A stretch of 64,000 nucleotides of DNA, from the NCBI RefSeq assembly GCF_015163075.1, contig NZ_JADDXU010000002.1, forward strand, positions 372,001 through 436,000, read 5' to 3'. The position numbers and the translations under genes were made by a program. The notes under the pieces were generated by a model. The model worked only from the letters and a program-made list of their open reading frames with translations, was not told the origin of the DNA and made no database searches. This DNA is from Streptomyces justiciae. Its GTDB lineage: Bacteria > Actinomycetota > Actinomycetes > Streptomycetales > Streptomycetaceae. Positions 35,101 through 46,032 of this stretch are shown here, piece by piece. Position 1 is the first letter of the stretch. Every line of letters begins with the position of its first letter.

Positions 35101-38100
35101 GACGTAGTGTCCGGTCGACCCCGTCAGCTGGGCCTGGAAGAACAGGCCGCGTTGGAGCGGGGTGACCGGGGCGGTGCGCTCGGCCGTCGCCGCGGCGTCG
35201 GCGATGTCCTCCAGGGCGTCCAGCCAGTACCCGGCTATGTCGTCGGAGACACCCTCGGCGAGCACGACCTCCGCGGCCAGACCGCCGGTCGCCTCGTCCA
35301 GCCAGGCGTTGACCTCGACGGCGTACGGACTGCCCTGCTCGCCCCCGGTGATGCGCAGCGCCTGGGACTCGCTGCCGCGGCCCAGGTAGTTGAACAGCAC
35401 CTGCGGCTGGGCGGTGAGCAGGGGCGCCGACTGCGGGTTGAGGTAACGGAGTTGGCCGTAGGCGATGTGCGCCCGCTCGTCCGGCTGTCGTGCGGCGACC
35501 TCGTGCGCGGCCGCCACGGGGTCGGTGTGCGCGGTGAGCCGTACGGGTGCGACGGAGGTGAACCAGCCGACCGTACGCGTGTAGTCATGGCCCTCCAGGG
35601 CGGGGACCCGGCCGTGCCGCTCCAGGTCGATCGCCAGGTCGGTCGGGGTGGCCTGGACACGGGTGAGTGCGGTGCGCAGCGCGCCGCACAGCAGCTCGGT
35701 GAGGCCGACGCCGAAGGCCGCCGGGGCGGTACGGGTGACGTGTTCGCTGACCTCGGGGGCGAGGACGACGGTGGTCTCACGGAGCCCGCCGACCTCGGGC
35801 AGCAAGGCGGGCGCCTGGAGCGTCGTACGCCAGTGCCCGAGCCCGTCGAGGGCCTGGGCGGACCCGAGGGCCAGCGCTTCGGCGTACTCGGCGTACGAGG
35901 TGGTGGGGGGTGCCAGGGGCTCCCCGCGCAGGGCGGTGGCCAGGTCGTCCAGGAGGATCAGCCAGGACACGGAGTCGACGGCGAGGTGGTGCACGGTGAC
36001 CACCAGGGTGCGGGTGACCTCCAACCACGCGAACGCCACGACGTCCCCCGACGCGGGGTCGAGGCGTGCGGCGGCCTCGTTCGCCGCATCGGTCGTGTCG
36101 GGGCGTACGACGGTGACCTCGCGGGCGGGTTCGGTGCTGAGCGCCCACACCCCTTGTTCGACGCGGAGGCGCAGCCGGAGTGCCGGGTGGGCGGCCACGA
36201 CGGCCTTCGCCGCGCGTCCTATGTCGGCGTGTCCGAGGCCCTCGGGGACCGGCAGGGTGCGGGCCTGCGCGAACCGGGCCAGCGTGCCGCCCAGTTGACG
36301 TTGGCGCAGGATGATCGGTGTCGGCGGGAAGGGGCCGTCGGCACGGTGGGCGGGGGCGGTCTCCGCGTGGGGTGTGTGCGTGCCGAGGTGCTCGACGAGG
36401 GCACGCGGCGTCCGGAGCAGGAACACGTCCCGGGGCGCGATCGGCAGGCCCAGCGCTCGCGCCCGGTTGATCACGGTGATGGCGACGATGCTGTCTCCGC
36501 CGGCCCTGAAGAAGTCGGTGTCGGCGTTCACGTCGGCGCCGCCGGGCAAGGTCGCGGTGAAGATGTCGACGAGAGAGGCGAGCGCGGAGTCGTTGGCGGC
36601 CGTGGGAGTGTCCGGTGCTGCGAGCGCGGAGTCGTTCACGGGCGTAGGAGTGTCCGGTGCGGCGGCCGCCCGCTCGGTCAGTGCCTTCCGGTCCAGCTTG
36701 CCGTTGACCGTCAGGGGCAGGGCGTCGACCGTCAGCACCCGGCTCGGCACCATGTGCGCGGGCAGCTTCGCGGACAGTAGGGCGGTGACATCGCCGGGGG
36801 CCCGGCCCACGACGTGCGCGACGAGATGATCGCCGGAGGCGGCCACCGTGACAGCCGCGTCGACCACACCGTCGAGCCCCCGGAGCGCGGCCTCGACCTC
36901 GCCCAACTCGACGCGGAAACCCTTGAGTTGGACCTGGTCGTCGGCGCGTCCGACGAACTCCAACTCGCCGTCTAGCGTGCGGGCGGCGAGGTCGCCCGTG
37001 TGGTACATGCGGGAGCCGTCGCCCGCGAACGGGTCCGCCACGAACCGGCCCGCGGTGAGCCCGGGCCTGCCCAGATAGCCGAGCGACACCTGGTCACCGG
37101 CGACGTAGATGGCGCCCACACGACCGGGCGGCACCGGCCTGAGCCGTTCGTCGAGCAGATAGGTGACCAGGCCGGGGATCGGACCGCCGATCGGACTCGC
37201 CTCGGCACCGGCACGGAAGTCGTCGTCGGTCAGCACCCGGTGGGTGACATGGACGGTCGTCTCGGTGATGCCGTACATGTTCACCAACTCCGGCTGGTCG
37301 GAGCCATGTCGTGCGACCCAGCCGCGCAGCCGCCCGAGGTCGAGCGCCTCGCCGCCGAAGACGATCCGACGCAGGGCGGGGATCGGCGCCTCGGCCTGCC
37401 GATCGGCCTCGATGAACTGGTAGAAGGCGGACGGCGTTTGGTTGAGCACGGTGACCCCCCGTTCGCGGACCAGCCGGTGGAAGTCGACCGGCGAGCGGGT
37501 CAGCCCGTACTCCGGCACCAGCAGTTCACCCCCGTGCGCCAGGGCGCCCCACAGCTCCCAGACCGCGAAGTCGAAGGAGTACGAGTGGAACTGGACCCAC
37601 ACGTCGTCCGGGCCGAAGTCCATCACGGGCCGGGTGTTCGCGAGGAGGGTCACCACGCCGGCGTGCGGGACGACGACCCCCTTGGGGCGGCCCGTCGAGC
37701 CGGACGTGTAGATCACGTACGCGGGGTCGTGCCAGTCGGCCTCGAACTCGACGGGTGACTGCGGGAGTTCGTCACCCTGCACCAGGACCCGCGCCGATAC
37801 ACCGGTCCGGTCCAGCAGTTCGGCGAAGCGCTCCCGCTGCCCCGCCTCCACCAGGACGACCTGAGGGGCGGCGTCGGCAAGGATGTACTCCAGGCGTTCG
37901 TCGGGGTACGCCAGGTCCAGGGGTACGTAAGCGCCGCCCGCGCTGACGATGGCGACCAGGGCCACGACCTGCTCCAGGGAACGCGGCACGCCGACGGCGA
38001 CCCGTTTGCCGGGGCCGACCCCGGCGGCGGCCAGTACAGCCGCCAACTCGCCCTTCTTGAGCGCTAGTTCCCCGTACGTCAGGGACCGGGTGCCGCCGTC

Positions 38101-41100
38101 GAGGGCGCACTGGGTGACGGCCGTGGCGGACGGGTCGCGGCGTGCGGCGGCGTCGAAGAGGGCGCCCAGGGTGGTCGGGGTGACGCGCTGCCGGGAGCTC
38201 TCCGTGGCAAGGTCGTCGACTGGTGTGTCCGGTCGGGTGAGCAGGCCGGTGAGGGTCGTCTCGAAGGTGCGCAGGATCGCCTGGGCTCCGGTCTCTTGCA
38301 GCAGCTCGCCGTCGTAGATCAGGTTGAAGCGCGGGCGGCCGTCGAGGGTGCGCTCCACGACCAGGGTCAACGGGTAGTGCGGGGCGCCCTCGTTCACGAT
38401 GTCGGTGACGATCAGCTCGTCGGCCGGTCCGCGCAGCGCCTCCACGTCGGTCGCCACGTCGAAGACCACCAGGGTGTCGAACAGAGAGCCCGCGCCCGCC
38501 TCACGGCCGATCCTCGCCAGCGAGACGTGCTGATGCTGGAGTACCGCGCTCTGGTGTTCGCGGACCGAGGCGAGCAGGTCACGCGAAGTGGTCGTAGGGG
38601 TCCAACTGGCCCGCACAGGAATCGTGTTGATGAACAGGCCCACCATGTTCTCGATGCCGGGCACATCCATGTCCCGTCCGGACACGGTGGAGCCGAAGAC
38701 GACGTCCGTGCCGTGCAGGATGCCGCCGAGCGTCACCGCCCAGGCGCTGTGCACGGCCACGCTGAGCGGGACACCGGCCGACCGGGCGGCGGTGTCGATG
38801 TCGTCGGCCGGGGTGCGGGAGGTGTCGGCGAACCGGTCGGACGGGGTGTGGCCCTCGGCGACGAGGGAGGGGCCGGGCAGTTCGGCGAGCTGGGTGCGCC
38901 ACACCCGGTCGCTCTCGTCCTCGTCCCGCTCGGCGAGCGCGCGCACATAGTCGGCGAAGCCGCCGAGGGGATAGGTCGTCCCCGGCGCGTGGTACTCGGC
39001 GAGCAGGGCGCGGAGCATCGGCGGCACCGACCAGCCATCGGCGATGATGTGATGCACGGTCTGCACCAGGACGCTGCGCCCGGCCTCTGTCCGAATGAGG
39101 GTGTACCGCATGAGCGGCCCGGTCGCGAGGTCGAACCCGGCGCGGCGGTCGCGCTCGGCGTAGGCGCGGATCTCGTCGTCGGTGATGCCGGGGCGGTCCA
39201 GCGTGCTGAATGGCGCCTCGACGCCGCTCTCCAGTACGGAGACCACGCGACCGTCGCCGAGGGACACGAACCGTGCGGCCAGGTTCGGGTAGAGGGTGAG
39301 GAGCCTGGTGGCCGCCGCCGCGAGCCGTTCGGCGTCCACGTCGCCTTCCAGGGTGAGGAGTTGCTGCTCGACGTAAGCGCCGGCCGAGTCGTCGTCGAAG
39401 ACCGAGTGGAAGTACAAACCCTCTTGCAGCGGGGTGAGCGCCAAGATGTCCCGCAGGTCCGGGCCGTCGAGGGCGTCGGCGTCGGCCTGGGTGAGCGGGA
39501 CCAGGTCGAAGTCGCTGGGCGAGTGGCCCCCCTGGTCGAGGGCGGCGAGTCCGGCGAGGGCCGTACGGAAGTACGCGCCGATCGTCGTGATGTCCTGGTC
39601 GGTGAACAGGCCTTCGGGCCAGGAGAGGGTGGTGACCAGCTCGTACTCACCGCCGGCTGTGGCGGGTTCGGCGATCGCGTTGAACTCCAGGGCGCGCGGG
39701 AGCCGCATGGCGGGGTCACGCTTCTCGCCCAACTGGCCGGTCGTACGGGCGAGTTGCCAGTCACCGGCGGCGCCGGCAGCGAAGCGGCCCAGGTAGTTGA
39801 AGAGCACCTGGGGCGCGGGGGCGTCGAACTCGGTGTGGGTGAGGTAGCGCAGGGCGCCGTAGGAGACGCCGTTGTCGGGCACCCTGGCGAGGTCTTCCTT
39901 GACGGCCTTGAGTGCGGTGGCCAGGTAGTCGGGTGCGGTGAAGTCGGCTGCCGCGCCGGGGTCGACGACCACCGGGAAGAGGGTGGTGAACCAGCCGACC
40001 GTGCGGGCGAGTTCGGGTTCGAACCCGGCGGTGTCCGCCACGAAGTGGCCTTCGCGGCCGTGGCCCTCCAGTTCGATGTGCGCGAACGTCTGGTCCTGGC
40101 CTCGGTCGTGGCGCCAGCGGGCGAGGGTGACCGCGAGTGCGGTCAGGAGGACGTCGTTGACTCCGGCGTGGAACCTGGCGGGGATCTCACCGAGCAGGGC
40201 GGCGGTGACCTCAGGGCCGACGGTGACGGTGTGCAGCCGTTCGCCCGCGACGGTGTCGGTCTCCGCCAGGGGCCGCCTGCCCAGCAGGTGGTCGTCACCC
40301 GGCAGCGGACGCCAGTAGTAGGAGCTGTCGGCGTCGAAGGCCGCGCGCTCCAGCAGCTGGGTCCAGCGGCGGAAGGACGTGCCGGTCGGGGGGAGTTCGA
40401 TCGGTGTGCCGGAGGATGTCTGGCGCCATGCCGTGGCCAGGTCCTCCATCAGGACACGCCAGGACACGCCGTCGACGACGACGTGATGGGCTGCCAGCAC
40501 CAACTGCCGTGCCGCGGGCCGCCATAGGGCCCGCAGCATCACACCGCTGTCGGGGTCGAGTCCGGCGGTGGCGAGCGCGACGCACTCCTCCAGCGGACGG
40601 TCGCTCTCCTGCCAGGCCACGGTGGTCGCGCCCGACTCCGGGATGTCGAAGCTCCAGCGGTCGCCGCGCACCAGCCTGGCGCGCAGCATGGGGTGGTGTC
40701 GTACGACGGCGGTGAGGAGTGCGTCGAGGGTGACGGCGGTGAGGTCGGCCGGGGTGTTCAGGACCACCGACTGCACGAATCCGTCGACGGCGTCCGTGGT
40801 CTCGCCGAGCCACTGCACGACGGGTGAGCCGACGACGGTGCCGGTGGGGACGTCGCGGTGGTCGACGGTGGAGGTGTCCTCCCGGCTTGCCACGGCCGCC
40901 AGCGCGCGCGGGGTGCTGTGGGCGAAGATCTGCCGGGCCGTCACATGGAGTCCCTCGGCGCGCAGCGCGCTCAGCAGGGAGATCGCCAGGATGCTGTCGC
41001 CGCCGAGTTGGAAGAAGTCCTGGTCGGCGCCGATCTCGTCGAGGCGCAGTACGTCGGCGACGGCTTGGCACACCACGCGTTCGTCGTCGGTGGCGGGCGG

Positions 41101-43023
41101 GACGAGCGTGCCGGTGGCGAGCTCGGGCTCCGGCAGGGCGTTCCGGTCGAGCTTGCCGTTGGCCGTCAGCGGGAACTCCCGCAGGACGACGACATGGGCG
41201 GGGACCATGTACTCGACCATGTGCTCGGCGGCCCAGACCTTGACCTCGTCGGCCCGCAGCGCCTCACTCCCGGCGGCCGGGATGACGTACCCCACGAGGT
41301 AGGTGCCGCCGGCGGTGTTCTTCCTGGCGACGACACAGGTGTGCCGTACGCCCGGGTGTTCCGCGAGGCCGATCTCGACGTCCTCGATCTCCAGGCGCAT
41401 ACCGCGGATCTTGATCTGGTTGTCGGCGCGGCCGAGGAAGTCCAGCGAGCCGTCGGGGGCGTAGCGAGCGAGGTCGCCGGTGCGGTAGAGGCGGGAGCCG
41501 TCGGTGGCGAAGGGGTTGGCGACGAACCGGGAGGCCGTGAGGCCAGGCGCGTTCACATAGCCGCGGCCGAGGAGGAAGCCGCCGACGTAGAGTTCGCCGC
41601 CGACGCCGACCGGGACGGGGCGCAGCTCGTCGTCGAGGACGTACAGCTGGGTGTTGGGGTTGGCCTTGCCGATGGAGGTGGACAGGCGTTCGGCGGCACC
41701 CCGGTAGATGACGTGGGAGACGCCGATGGTCGTCTCGGCCGGTCCGTAGCCGTGATACATGGGGATGTCGAGCTGGGTGCGGAACCGCTCGTACAGCTCA
41801 GGGGTCAGCACCTCGCCGCCGCACCACACGTGGCGCAGGCTGTCCAACTGCCCGGAGTCGCCCGCGATGTCGAGCAGCACGTCCAGCATGGAGGACACCA
41901 AGTAGGTGAAGGTGACGCGGTGTTCGGCGATGACGCTCAGCAGGTGGTGCGGGTCGCGTTCGCCGCCGGGGCGCAGGACGACCAGTCGGGCGCCGGACAC
42001 GAGGGGCAGGAAGATCTCGTTGATGGAGATGTCGAAGGACAGGGGCGCCTTGAACAGCGAGGCGTCGTCGTGGCCGAAGCCCAGGATCTGGTGGACCTGC
42101 CACAACAGGCGTTCGCTGATGGCCTCGTGCCGGATCATCGCGCCCTTGGGTCGGCCGGTGGAGCCGGAGGTGAAGATCACGTAGGCCAGGCCGGTACCGG
42201 GGACGGTGATCCCGGTGCCCTCAGTCGGGTAGCCGTCGAAGCGCCAGTCGTCGAGGTCGACGGCGACGGCTTCCGGCTCGCCCGGGGCGTGTTCGCCGTT
42301 GTCGTTGAGCTGGAGGACGACCCCGGCGTCCTCGATGACGACGGCCCGGCGTGCGGCGGGCCACTGCGGATCGAGTGGCACGAACGCGCATCCGGCCTGG
42401 AGCACGGCGAGGAGCCCGATCACCATGTCCGCGGAGCGGCCCAGGGAGATGCCGACGATCTGCTCGGCGGTCAGGTCGCGTTCGAGCAGGTGGTGGGCCA
42501 ACTGGGCCGAGAGGGCGGCCGCTTGACGGTAGGTCAGTGTGCGGTGTTCGTCGACGATGGCGACGGCGTCCGGCCTGGTCCGCGCCTGTTCGAGGAACAT
42601 CTCCACCAGGGTCGGGCGGACCCGGTCGGCGTCGGTCGCGTTCCACACGGCCAGGGCTTCGAGTCGTGCCGCCACGCTGGAGGGGCCGACGGTGCCGAGC
42701 GGGCGGTCCGGGAAGTCGGCGAGGTCGTCCAGGGCGAGCTGTGCGTCGGCGAGGTCGACGCCGTCCGGGACAGGGACAGCCACTCCGTCGTCCTGCCGAC
42801 TACCGGCACTTGTACCGCCGTTGTCGACCCAGCCGAGGACGTCGGCGAACAGGGTGCCAGGGGTGAGGTCGATGCCGTCGGGGCTCTGCCCAGTCGCCCA
42901 GAACGCCAGCGCGATGGCGCAGGCCTCGGCGAGGGTCCGGTCGGAGTGGTCGCCGGTCCTCCGGCGCAACTCGGTCAGTCGGGTGGGGGAAAGAAGTACG
43001 TGACGAGCGCGCGGTTCGATCAT
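32104..43023 (-). CDS. cchH: Coelichelin nonribosomal peptide synthetase CchH, three modules
   Basis: A 3639-residue NRPS. Domain order with rough residues: A1 (105-590), carrier (GGDSI near 674), epimerase ([10 protein letters not shown] near 847), C (HHIIADGWS near 1324), A2 (1570-2060), carrier (GGDSI near 2171), epimerase ([10 protein letters not shown] near 2346), C ([10 protein letters not shown] near 2744), A3 (3050-3540), carrier (GGHS near 3593), no thioesterase. Reading the pocket residues by alignment to GrsA gives DINYWGGIG (A1), DFWNVGMVH (A2) and DMENLGLIN (A3), the codes of CchH for formyl-hydroxyornithine, threonine and hydroxyornithine. The product is the tetrapeptide coelichelin, so module 1 must be used twice. 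ATG at 43023; an ATG at 43050 would leave no leader after the iron box. Release probably involves CchJ. Confidence 0.96.
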   Translation of the reverse strand: MIEPRARHVLLSPTRLTELRRRTGDHSDRTLAEACAIALAFWATGQSPDGIDLTPGTLFADVLGWVDNGGTSAGSRQDDGVAVPVPDGVDLADAQLALDDLADFPDRPLGTVGPSSVAARLEALAVWNATDADRVRPTLVEMFLEQARTRPDAVAIVDEHRTLTYRQAAALSAQLAHHLLERDLTAEQIVGISLGRSADMVIGLLAVLQAGCAFVPLDPQWPAARRAVVIEDAGVVLQLNDNGEHAPGEPEAVAVDLDDWRFDGYPTEGTGITVPGTGLAYVIFTSGSTGRPKGAMIRHEAISERLLWQVHQILGFGHDDASLFKAPLSFDISINEIFLPLVSGARLVVLRPGGERDPHHLLSVIAEHRVTFTYLVSSMLDVLLDIAGDSGQLDSLRHVWCGGEVLTPELYERFRTQLDIPMYHGYGPAETTIGVSHVIYRGAAERLSTSIGKANPNTQLYVLDDELRPVPVGVGGELYVGGFLLGRGYVNAPGLTASRFVANPFATDGSRLYRTGDLARYAPDGSLDFLGRADNQIKIRGMRLEIEDVEIGLAEHPGVRHTCVVARKNTAGGTYLVGYVIPAAGSEALRADEVKVWAAEHMVEYMVPAHVVVLREFPLTANGKLDRNALPEPELATGTLVPPATDDERVVCQAVADVLRLDEIGADQDFFQLGGDSILAISLLSALRAEGLHVTARQIFAHSTPRALAAVASREDTSTVDHRDVPTGTVVGSPVVQWLGETTDAVDGFVQSVVLNTPADLTAVTLDALLTAVVRHHPMLRARLVRGDRWSFDIPESGATTVAWQESDRPLEECVALATAGLDPDSGVMLRALWRPAARQLVLAAHHVVVDGVSWRVLMEDLATAWRQTSSGTPIELPPTGTSFRRWTQLLERAAFDADSSYYWRPLPGDDHLLGRRPLAETDTVAGERLHTVTVGPEVTAALLGEIPARFHAGVNDVLLTALAVTLARWRHDRGQDQTFAHIELEGHGREGHFVADTAGFEPELARTVGWFTTLFPVVVDPGAAADFTAPDYLATALKAVKEDLARVPDNGVSYGALRYLTHTEFDAPAPQVLFNYLGRFAAGAAGDWQLARTTGQLGEKRDPAMRLPRALEFNAIAEPATAGGEYELVTTLSWPEGLFTDQDITTIGAYFRTALAGLAALDQGGHSPSDFDLVPLTQADADALDGPDLRDILALTPLQEGLYFHSVFDDDSAGAYVEQQLLTLEGDVDAERLAAAATRLLTLYPNLAARFVSLGDGRVVSVLESGVEAPFSTLDRPGITDDEIRAYAERDRRAGFDLATGPLMRYTLIRTEAGRSVLVQTVHHIIADGWSVPPMLRALLAEYHAPGTTYPLGGFADYVRALAERDEDESDRVWRTQLAELPGPSLVAEGHTPSDRFADTSRTPADDIDTAARSAGVPLSVAVHSAWAVTLGGILHGTDVVFGSTVSGRDMDVPGIENMVGLFINTIPVRASWTPTTTSRDLLASVREHQSAVLQHQHVSLARIGREAGAGSLFDTLVVFDVATDVEALRGPADELIVTDIVNEGAPHYPLTLVVERTLDGRPRFNLIYDGELLQETGAQAILRTFETTLTGLLTRPDTPVDDLATESSRQRVTPTTLGALFDAAARRDPSATAVTQCALDGGTRSLTYGELALKKGELAAVLAAAGVGPGKRVAVGVPRSLEQVVALVAIVSAGGAYVPLDLAYPDERLEYILADAAPQVVLVEAGQRERFAELLDRTGVSARVLVQGDELPQSPVEFEADWHDPAYVIYTSGSTGRPKGVVVPHAGVVTLLANTRPVMDFGPDDVWVQFHSYSFDFAVWELWGALAHGGELLVPEYGLTRSPVDFHRLVRERGVTVLNQTPSAFYQFIEADRQAEAPIPALRRIVFGGEALDLGRLRGWVARHGSDQPELVNMYGITETTVHVTHRVLTDDDFRAGAEASPIGGPIPGLVTYLLDERLRPVPPGRVGAIYVAGDQVSLGYLGRPGLTAGRFVADPFAGDGSRMYHTGDLAARTLDGELEFVGRADDQVQLKGFRVELGEVEAALRGLDGVVDAAVTVAASGDHLVAHVVGRAPGDVTALLSAKLPAHMVPSRVLTVDALPLTVNGKLDRKALTERAAAAPDTPTPVNDSALAAPDTPTAANDSALASLVDIFTATLPGGADVNADTDFFRAGGDSIVAITVINRARALGLPIAPRDVFLLRTPRALVEHLGTHTPHAETAPAHRADGPFPPTPIILRQRQLGGTLARFAQARTLPVPEGLGHADIGRAAKAVVAAHPALRLRLRVEQGVWALSTEPAREVTVVRPDTTDAANEAAARLDPASGDVVAFAWLEVTRTLVVTVHHLAVDSVSWLILLDDLATALRGEPLAPPTTSYAEYAEALALGSAQALDGLGHWRTTLQAPALLPEVGGLRETTVVLAPEVSEHVTRTAPAAFGVGLTELLCGALRTALTRVQATPTDLAIDLERHGRVPALEGHDYTRTVGWFTSVAPVRLTAHTDPVAAAHEVAARQPDERAHIAYGQLRYLNPQSAPLLTAQPQVLFNYLGRGSESQALRITGGEQGSPYAVEVNAWLDEATGGLAAEVVLAEGVSDDIAGYWLDALEDIADAAATAERTAPVTPLQRGLFFQAQLTGSTGHYVAQSWFTFDRRLDTEALAEAMAHVIARHPVVGAGFTTDDDGNPVQVLKAGRRVGVRTVELSTDAEVDALRARDRDTGFDPGEPPLIRLTVVRLPGGRDGLLLSYHLLLWDGWSREIVLRDLFDAYEAFVAGELTDPVPAVPSFEEHARALDAKDTAVSERFWAEHLAGLPGPTLLAGPAPTLTDDLPGTLVHTVSAELSELLRDAARVHGVTLNSVLTGAFGLLLGACTGRGDAVFGVTVSGREGEGLEDVVGVLLNTVPMWTRARPGDTVREYLAGVQAARVAAMEHEHLGLGEIQRASGHDTLFDNLFVLQNFLDLDALAAMNARHGITSVQADDSTHYPFTWVVTPGDRLTVKLEHRDGDTSGARRLLDDYLRVLEDVARSTGPVGALPGLGPAPGPGARTDVGTDSVVDRFDQAADRHPDRVALVAHGARMTFAELRDRSRTVAGVLAGRGIGPERTVGLAVPRSLDSIVALFAVLRTGAAYVPLELDHPDERIAAIVEDARPDVVLTVSSVASRLTGDLVELDRPLPAAEPYVTFAPDDPDRLGHPAYTIYTSGSTGKPKGVVTEYAGLTNMLINHQRRIFEPVLADHGHRVFRIAHTVSFAFDMSWEELLWLADGHEVHICDEELRRDAPRLVEYCLEHGIDVINVTPTYAQQLVAEGLLDDPDRRPPLVLLGGEAVTPTLWQRLADTEGTVGYNLYGPTEYTINTLGVGTFECEDPVVGVAIDNTDVYVLDPWLRPLPDGVPGELYVAGIGIARGYLGQPGQTAHRFVACPFGAPGERMYRTGDLVVRRPDGNLMYLGRTDQQVKIRGHRVELGEVEAAFAAHPAVRFVAAVAQADPQVDGAHRLAAYLVLDGAELATVATEVGAGLPDFLRPTHYAQVDSIPLTVNGKADTKALPEAKPLGALSTAGERGPETETESVVCAYFAEALDLDDDEVSAVGDFVSLGGHSMLAVRLIGLLRREFGPVITIRDLFTLRTPEAIARHLDDRFDDPS
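36578..36661. repeat. 42-base tandem duplication in the A2-carrier linker of cchH
   Basis: Two in-frame copies (36578-36619 and 36620-36661) encode [14 protein letters not shown] and [14 protein letters not shown] between adenylation domain 2 and its carrier domain. The duplication lengthens a flexible linker by 14 residues. Confidence 0.85.
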
Positions 43024-43055
43024 CGAAGACTCAGCACCCTTCCACAGCATGAAAG

Positions 43056-43074
43056 TTAGGCTAGCCTAAGCTAA
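43056..43074. promoter_or_regulatory. Iron box upstream of cchH
   Basis: On the minus strand the sequence is TTAGCTTAGGCTAGCCTAA, 16 of 19 matches to the DmdR1 consensus. It gives cchH-cchI their own iron-controlled promoter downstream of cchG. Confidence 0.88.
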
Positions 43075-43080
43075 ATTCTC

Positions 43081-44883
43081 TCAACTGCCTTCTCGCCAGG
43101 CCTGCCACAGTCGTGCGTACCGGCCGTCCAGGGCCACCAGCTCCTCGTGGGTCCCCTGCTCGACGACGCGTCCGGCGTCCAGCACGGCGATCCGGTCCGC
43201 CGCCATCGCCTGCGTCAGCCGGTGCGCCACGAAGAGCGTGGTCCGGCCCGCGCACGCGGCGAGTACGGCCCGTTCCAGCTCGGCGGCGCCCTCGCTGCCG
43301 GCCTCGGCGGTCGACTCGTCCAGCACCACCACCGGCGCCCGGCCCAACACGAGCCGCGCCAGGGCGATTTGAGTGACCTTGGTGACGTCGAGCCGCTCGC
43401 CGCCCTCGCCGACCGGCGTGTTCAGGCCCTCGGGCAGCGCCTCGACCCAGCCCTCCGCGCCGACCGTGCGCAGCGCGTCGGTCAACTCCGCGTCGGTCGC
43501 CTGCGGCGCGGCCAGGCGCAGGTCGTCGGCGAGCGGGCCGGAGAACACATGGGTCTCCTGCGTCAGCAGGCTCACCAGGGCCCGCGCCCCGGCCTCGTCC
43601 AGGTCCGCCAGGTCGGTCGTCCCGATGCGGACGGTCCCGGCCCGCGGGGTTCCGATACCGGCGACGAGCGCGGCCAGTGTCGTCTTGCCCGCGCCGGTCG
43701 CACCGACCAGCGCGAGCGAACTCCCCGCCGGAATCCTCAAGTTGACGTCCCGCAGGACCGGCTCCTCGGTGCCTGGATAGGCGAAGGTCACACCCTCCAC
43801 GGTCACGGCGTACGCCACGGAGGCCGCCGGTGTCACCGCCTCGTCGCCCACCAGCCGTTCCTCCGCCTCCTCCCCCAGCACCCCGACCAGCCGGGTCAGG
43901 CTCGCCCCCGACTTCTGCGCCTCGTCGAAGGTGAACATGATCATGCCGAGTGGCACGAACAGCCGGTGGAAGAGCAGCGGGGCCGCCGACACCTCGCCCA
44001 GGCTGGCGGCGTCGGCCTCCAGGAGGGCGTAGCCGACGCCGAGGATCAGGGTGAGGCCGATGAACTCGGCGCGGTTCTCCCGGCCGACGAACCGGCCGAA
44101 GAAGTGGAACACCTCGATGCCCAGGTCGCGCACCCGCCGCGATTCATCGGTGACCTTCTCCCGGAAGGCCTCTTCGAGGCGGTACGCGCGGACCGTGTCG
44201 ATGCCGTTGAGACCGCTGATCAGCGCCTGGGCGCGGTCGGCCTGGGCCGCGCGCTGCTTGCGGTAGAGCGGGGCCGAGCGCGGGAGGTACCAGCGCAGGG
44301 CCAGGGCGTACGCGGGCAGCGCGCCGGCGCCGGCCAGGCCGAGCCGCCAGTCGAGGCCGAACATGCCGGCCGTGGCGATGACGACCAGCACGCCCGCCGA
44401 GAACACCGTGGGGACGGCCATCCGGATGCCTCGCGAGAGCACGGCTACGTCGTCGCCGACCCGGGACAGCACATCGCCCCGGCCGACCTGTTCGATCCGG
44501 GCGCTCGGCATCCCGAGCACCGCGCGCACGGCGGACTCCCGCAGCTTGGCCAGCAGGTCCGCGCCCAGCCGTCCGATCAGGTAGGTCGAGGCCGCGGTGG
44601 CCACCGCGCCGAGCAGCGCGGCGGCCACCATGACGACCCCGATCCTGACCAGGACCGAGCGGGACTCCCCCGCGACGACCCCGTCGACCACCTGGCCGAG
44701 CAGCAGCACCGGGAGCACCTGGAGCGCGGCCCCGGCCACCGAGGTGACCACGGTGGCGGTGGTCAGCCAGGGCACTTCGCGGCAGTGTGCCGTGACCCAG
44801 CGGGCGGCCTCGCGGCCGGTGGTGGTGTGCAGGGCCGGCGAGGCCGGGCGCGTGACCGTGTCGTACGTCTCGGTGGCGCTCAC
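43081..44883 (-). CDS. cchG: ABC exporter half with degenerate signature motif (CchG)
   Basis: A 600-residue fused ABC exporter half with about six membrane helices (residues 38-310). Walker A GATGAGKTT (about 393), the Q-loop (SLLTQETHVF), Walker B VVVLDEST (about 520) and the H-loop FVAHRLTQ are intact. The signature LSGGQ is replaced by RLDVTKVTQIALARL and the D-loop Asp is missing (AEAGSE). These are the motifs that CchI retains. CchG should therefore supply the ATP and CchI the signature loop of the one active site. GTG at 44883 lies two bases after the cchF stop. Expected role: export of coelichelin. Confidence 0.92.
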   Translation of the reverse strand: MSATETYDTVTRPASPALHTTTGREAARWVTAHCREVPWLTTATVVTSVAGAALQVLPVLLLGQVVDGVVAGESRSVLVRIGVVMVAAALLGAVATAASTYLIGRLGADLLAKLRESAVRAVLGMPSARIEQVGRGDVLSRVGDDVAVLSRGIRMAVPTVFSAGVLVVIATAGMFGLDWRLGLAGAGALPAYALALRWYLPRSAPLYRKQRAAQADRAQALISGLNGIDTVRAYRLEEAFREKVTDESRRVRDLGIEVFHFFGRFVGRENRAEFIGLTLILGVGYALLEADAASLGEVSAAPLLFHRLFVPLGMIMFTFDEAQKSGASLTRLVGVLGEEAEERLVGDEAVTPAASVAYAVTVEGVTFAYPGTEEPVLRDVNLRIPAGSSLALVGATGAGKTTLAALVAGIGTPRAGTVRIGTTDLADLDEAGARALVSLLTQETHVFSGPLADDLRLAAPQATDAELTDALRTVGAEGWVEALPEGLNTPVGEGGERLDVTKVTQIALARLVLGRAPVVVLDESTAEAGSEGAAELERAVLAACAGRTTLFVAHRLTQAMAADRIAVLDAGRVVEQGTHEELVALDGRYARLWQAWREGS

Positions 44884-44885
44884 AC

Positions 44886-45944
44886 CTACCCGGCCGCCGA
44901 CTTGACGAGCTCGTCGATGGCGTACGGCATCGACAGCAGGGTGCCCTGCGAGATGGCCGCGCCGACCGCCGGGCCCTCGCTGTCCAGCAGGTACGACACG
45001 TTGCCCTTCTTCACGGCGTCGAGGTTGGCGAAGAGCTTGAACTTCTTCAGCGCCTCGGTGTCGGCCTTGTCGTTGATGACGAAGATGTGGTCGACGTCGA
45101 CCAGGTCGATGCGCTCCGGGGAGAGCTTGGTGTAGAAGCTGCCGCCGGCGGCCTTGTCGATCTCCGTCCGGTACTTGAAGCCGATGCCGGAGACGAGGCG
45201 GCCGCGGACGTCGGTGGAGGTGAAGGGGGCGACCGAGTCCTCGTACCAGGACAGCGCGACAGCGGTCCGGCCGGCGAACTCGGGGTGGGCCTTCTTGGCC
45301 GCGTCGAGTTTGCCCTGGATGTCCGCGACCATCTTCTCGCCCTCCTCGGCCTTGCCGAGGGCCTTGGCGATGTGCAGGGCGTTGTCCTGCCAGGGGGCGC
45401 TGAAGGGTTCCTTCTCGGCCTTGGTACGGCCGACCGTCGGCGCGATCCTGGAGAGCTTGTCGTAGGCGGCCTGGTCGATCTCGGAGTAGACCGCGACGAT
45501 CAGGTCCGGGCGCAGGGCGGCGATCTTCTCGTAGTTGGGGCCGGAGTCACCGTTCTTCATGATGACCTCGGGCTTGGTGTCGCCCCACTTGTCCTTCACC
45601 CAGGGCCACTGGGTGTTGATGTCGGGGCTCTGCCCGGGCGGGTTGGGGTACTGATCGACCATGCCGACGGGCTTGATGCCGAAGGCGAGGATGGTCTGGT
45701 CGTCGGTGTAGCCGACCGAGACGACGCGCTGTGGGGCCTTGGTGATGGTCGTGGTGCCGAAGGCGTGCTCGACCGTGACCGGGAAGGCGCCGGCGGCGGC
45801 CGTGGCCTTGGCGTTGTCGCCGGTGGACTCGTCCGAGGAGTCGGAGCCGCATCCGGCGAGGAGGCCGACGGTCAGGCCTAAGGCGGACACCGTTGTCGCC
45901 AGCCGCCGCAAGGGCGTTGTGAGCGTCGTTCTACGGAGGAGCAT
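44886..45944 (-). CDS. cchF: Coelichelin-binding lipoprotein CchF
   Basis: A 352-residue substrate-binding lipoprotein of the FecB/FhuD type. A signal peptide ends in the lipobox LLAGCGSD (Cys about residue 33). The binding domain includes TTTITKAPQRVVSVGYTDDQ, the hinge helix region and ALRPDLIVAVYSEID. It captures ferric coelichelin outside the membrane and delivers it to CchCD. AAGGG precedes the ATG at 45944; a GTG at 45980 is possible. The gene has its own iron boxes upstream and is followed directly by cchG. Confidence 0.94.
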   Translation of the reverse strand: MLLRRTTLTTPLRRLATTVSALGLTVGLLAGCGSDSSDESTGDNAKATAAAGAFPVTVEHAFGTTTITKAPQRVVSVGYTDDQTILAFGIKPVGMVDQYPNPPGQSPDINTQWPWVKDKWGDTKPEVIMKNGDSGPNYEKIAALRPDLIVAVYSEIDQAAYDKLSRIAPTVGRTKAEKEPFSAPWQDNALHIAKALGKAEEGEKMVADIQGKLDAAKKAHPEFAGRTAVALSWYEDSVAPFTSTDVRGRLVSGIGFKYRTEIDKAAGGSFYTKLSPERIDLVDVDHIFVINDKADTEALKKFKLFANLDAVKKGNVSYLLDSEGPAVGAAISQGTLLSMPYAIDELVKSAAG

Positions 45945-45984
45945 CAGCCATCCCTTGCCTTCGCACAGTCGCTGCGCCACGTTC

Positions 45985-46003
45985 TTAGGGCAGGCAAACC
46001 TTA
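45985..46003. promoter_or_regulatory. Iron-box-like site proximal to cchF
   Basis: TTAGGGCAGGCAAACCTTA keeps the outer half-sites of the iron box (14 of 19) and lies about 40 bases before the cchF start. Confidence 0.55.
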
Positions 46004-46013
46004 TCCATAAAAA

Positions 46014-46032
46014 TGAGGTTAGCCTAGCCTAA
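46014..46032. promoter_or_regulatory. Iron box upstream of cchF, overlapping the cchE stop
   Basis: TGAGGTTAGCCTAGCCTAA matches 15 of 19 consensus positions. Its right end overlaps the last codon of cchE, so cchF has a promoter distinct from the cchBCDE operon. Confidence 0.8.

Noticed and set aside
36575..36665. Possible CRISPR-like repeat in cchH
   Set aside because: Only two copies without spacers, in frame in a linker; it is a simple tandem duplication.
31381..36780. Very long open plus-strand frame antisense to cchI and cchH
   Set aside because: Its translation is low-complexity Arg/Gly/Val/Asp-rich text without any domain, and the minus strand there encodes clear NRPS and ABC domains. 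High GC keeps antisense frames open.
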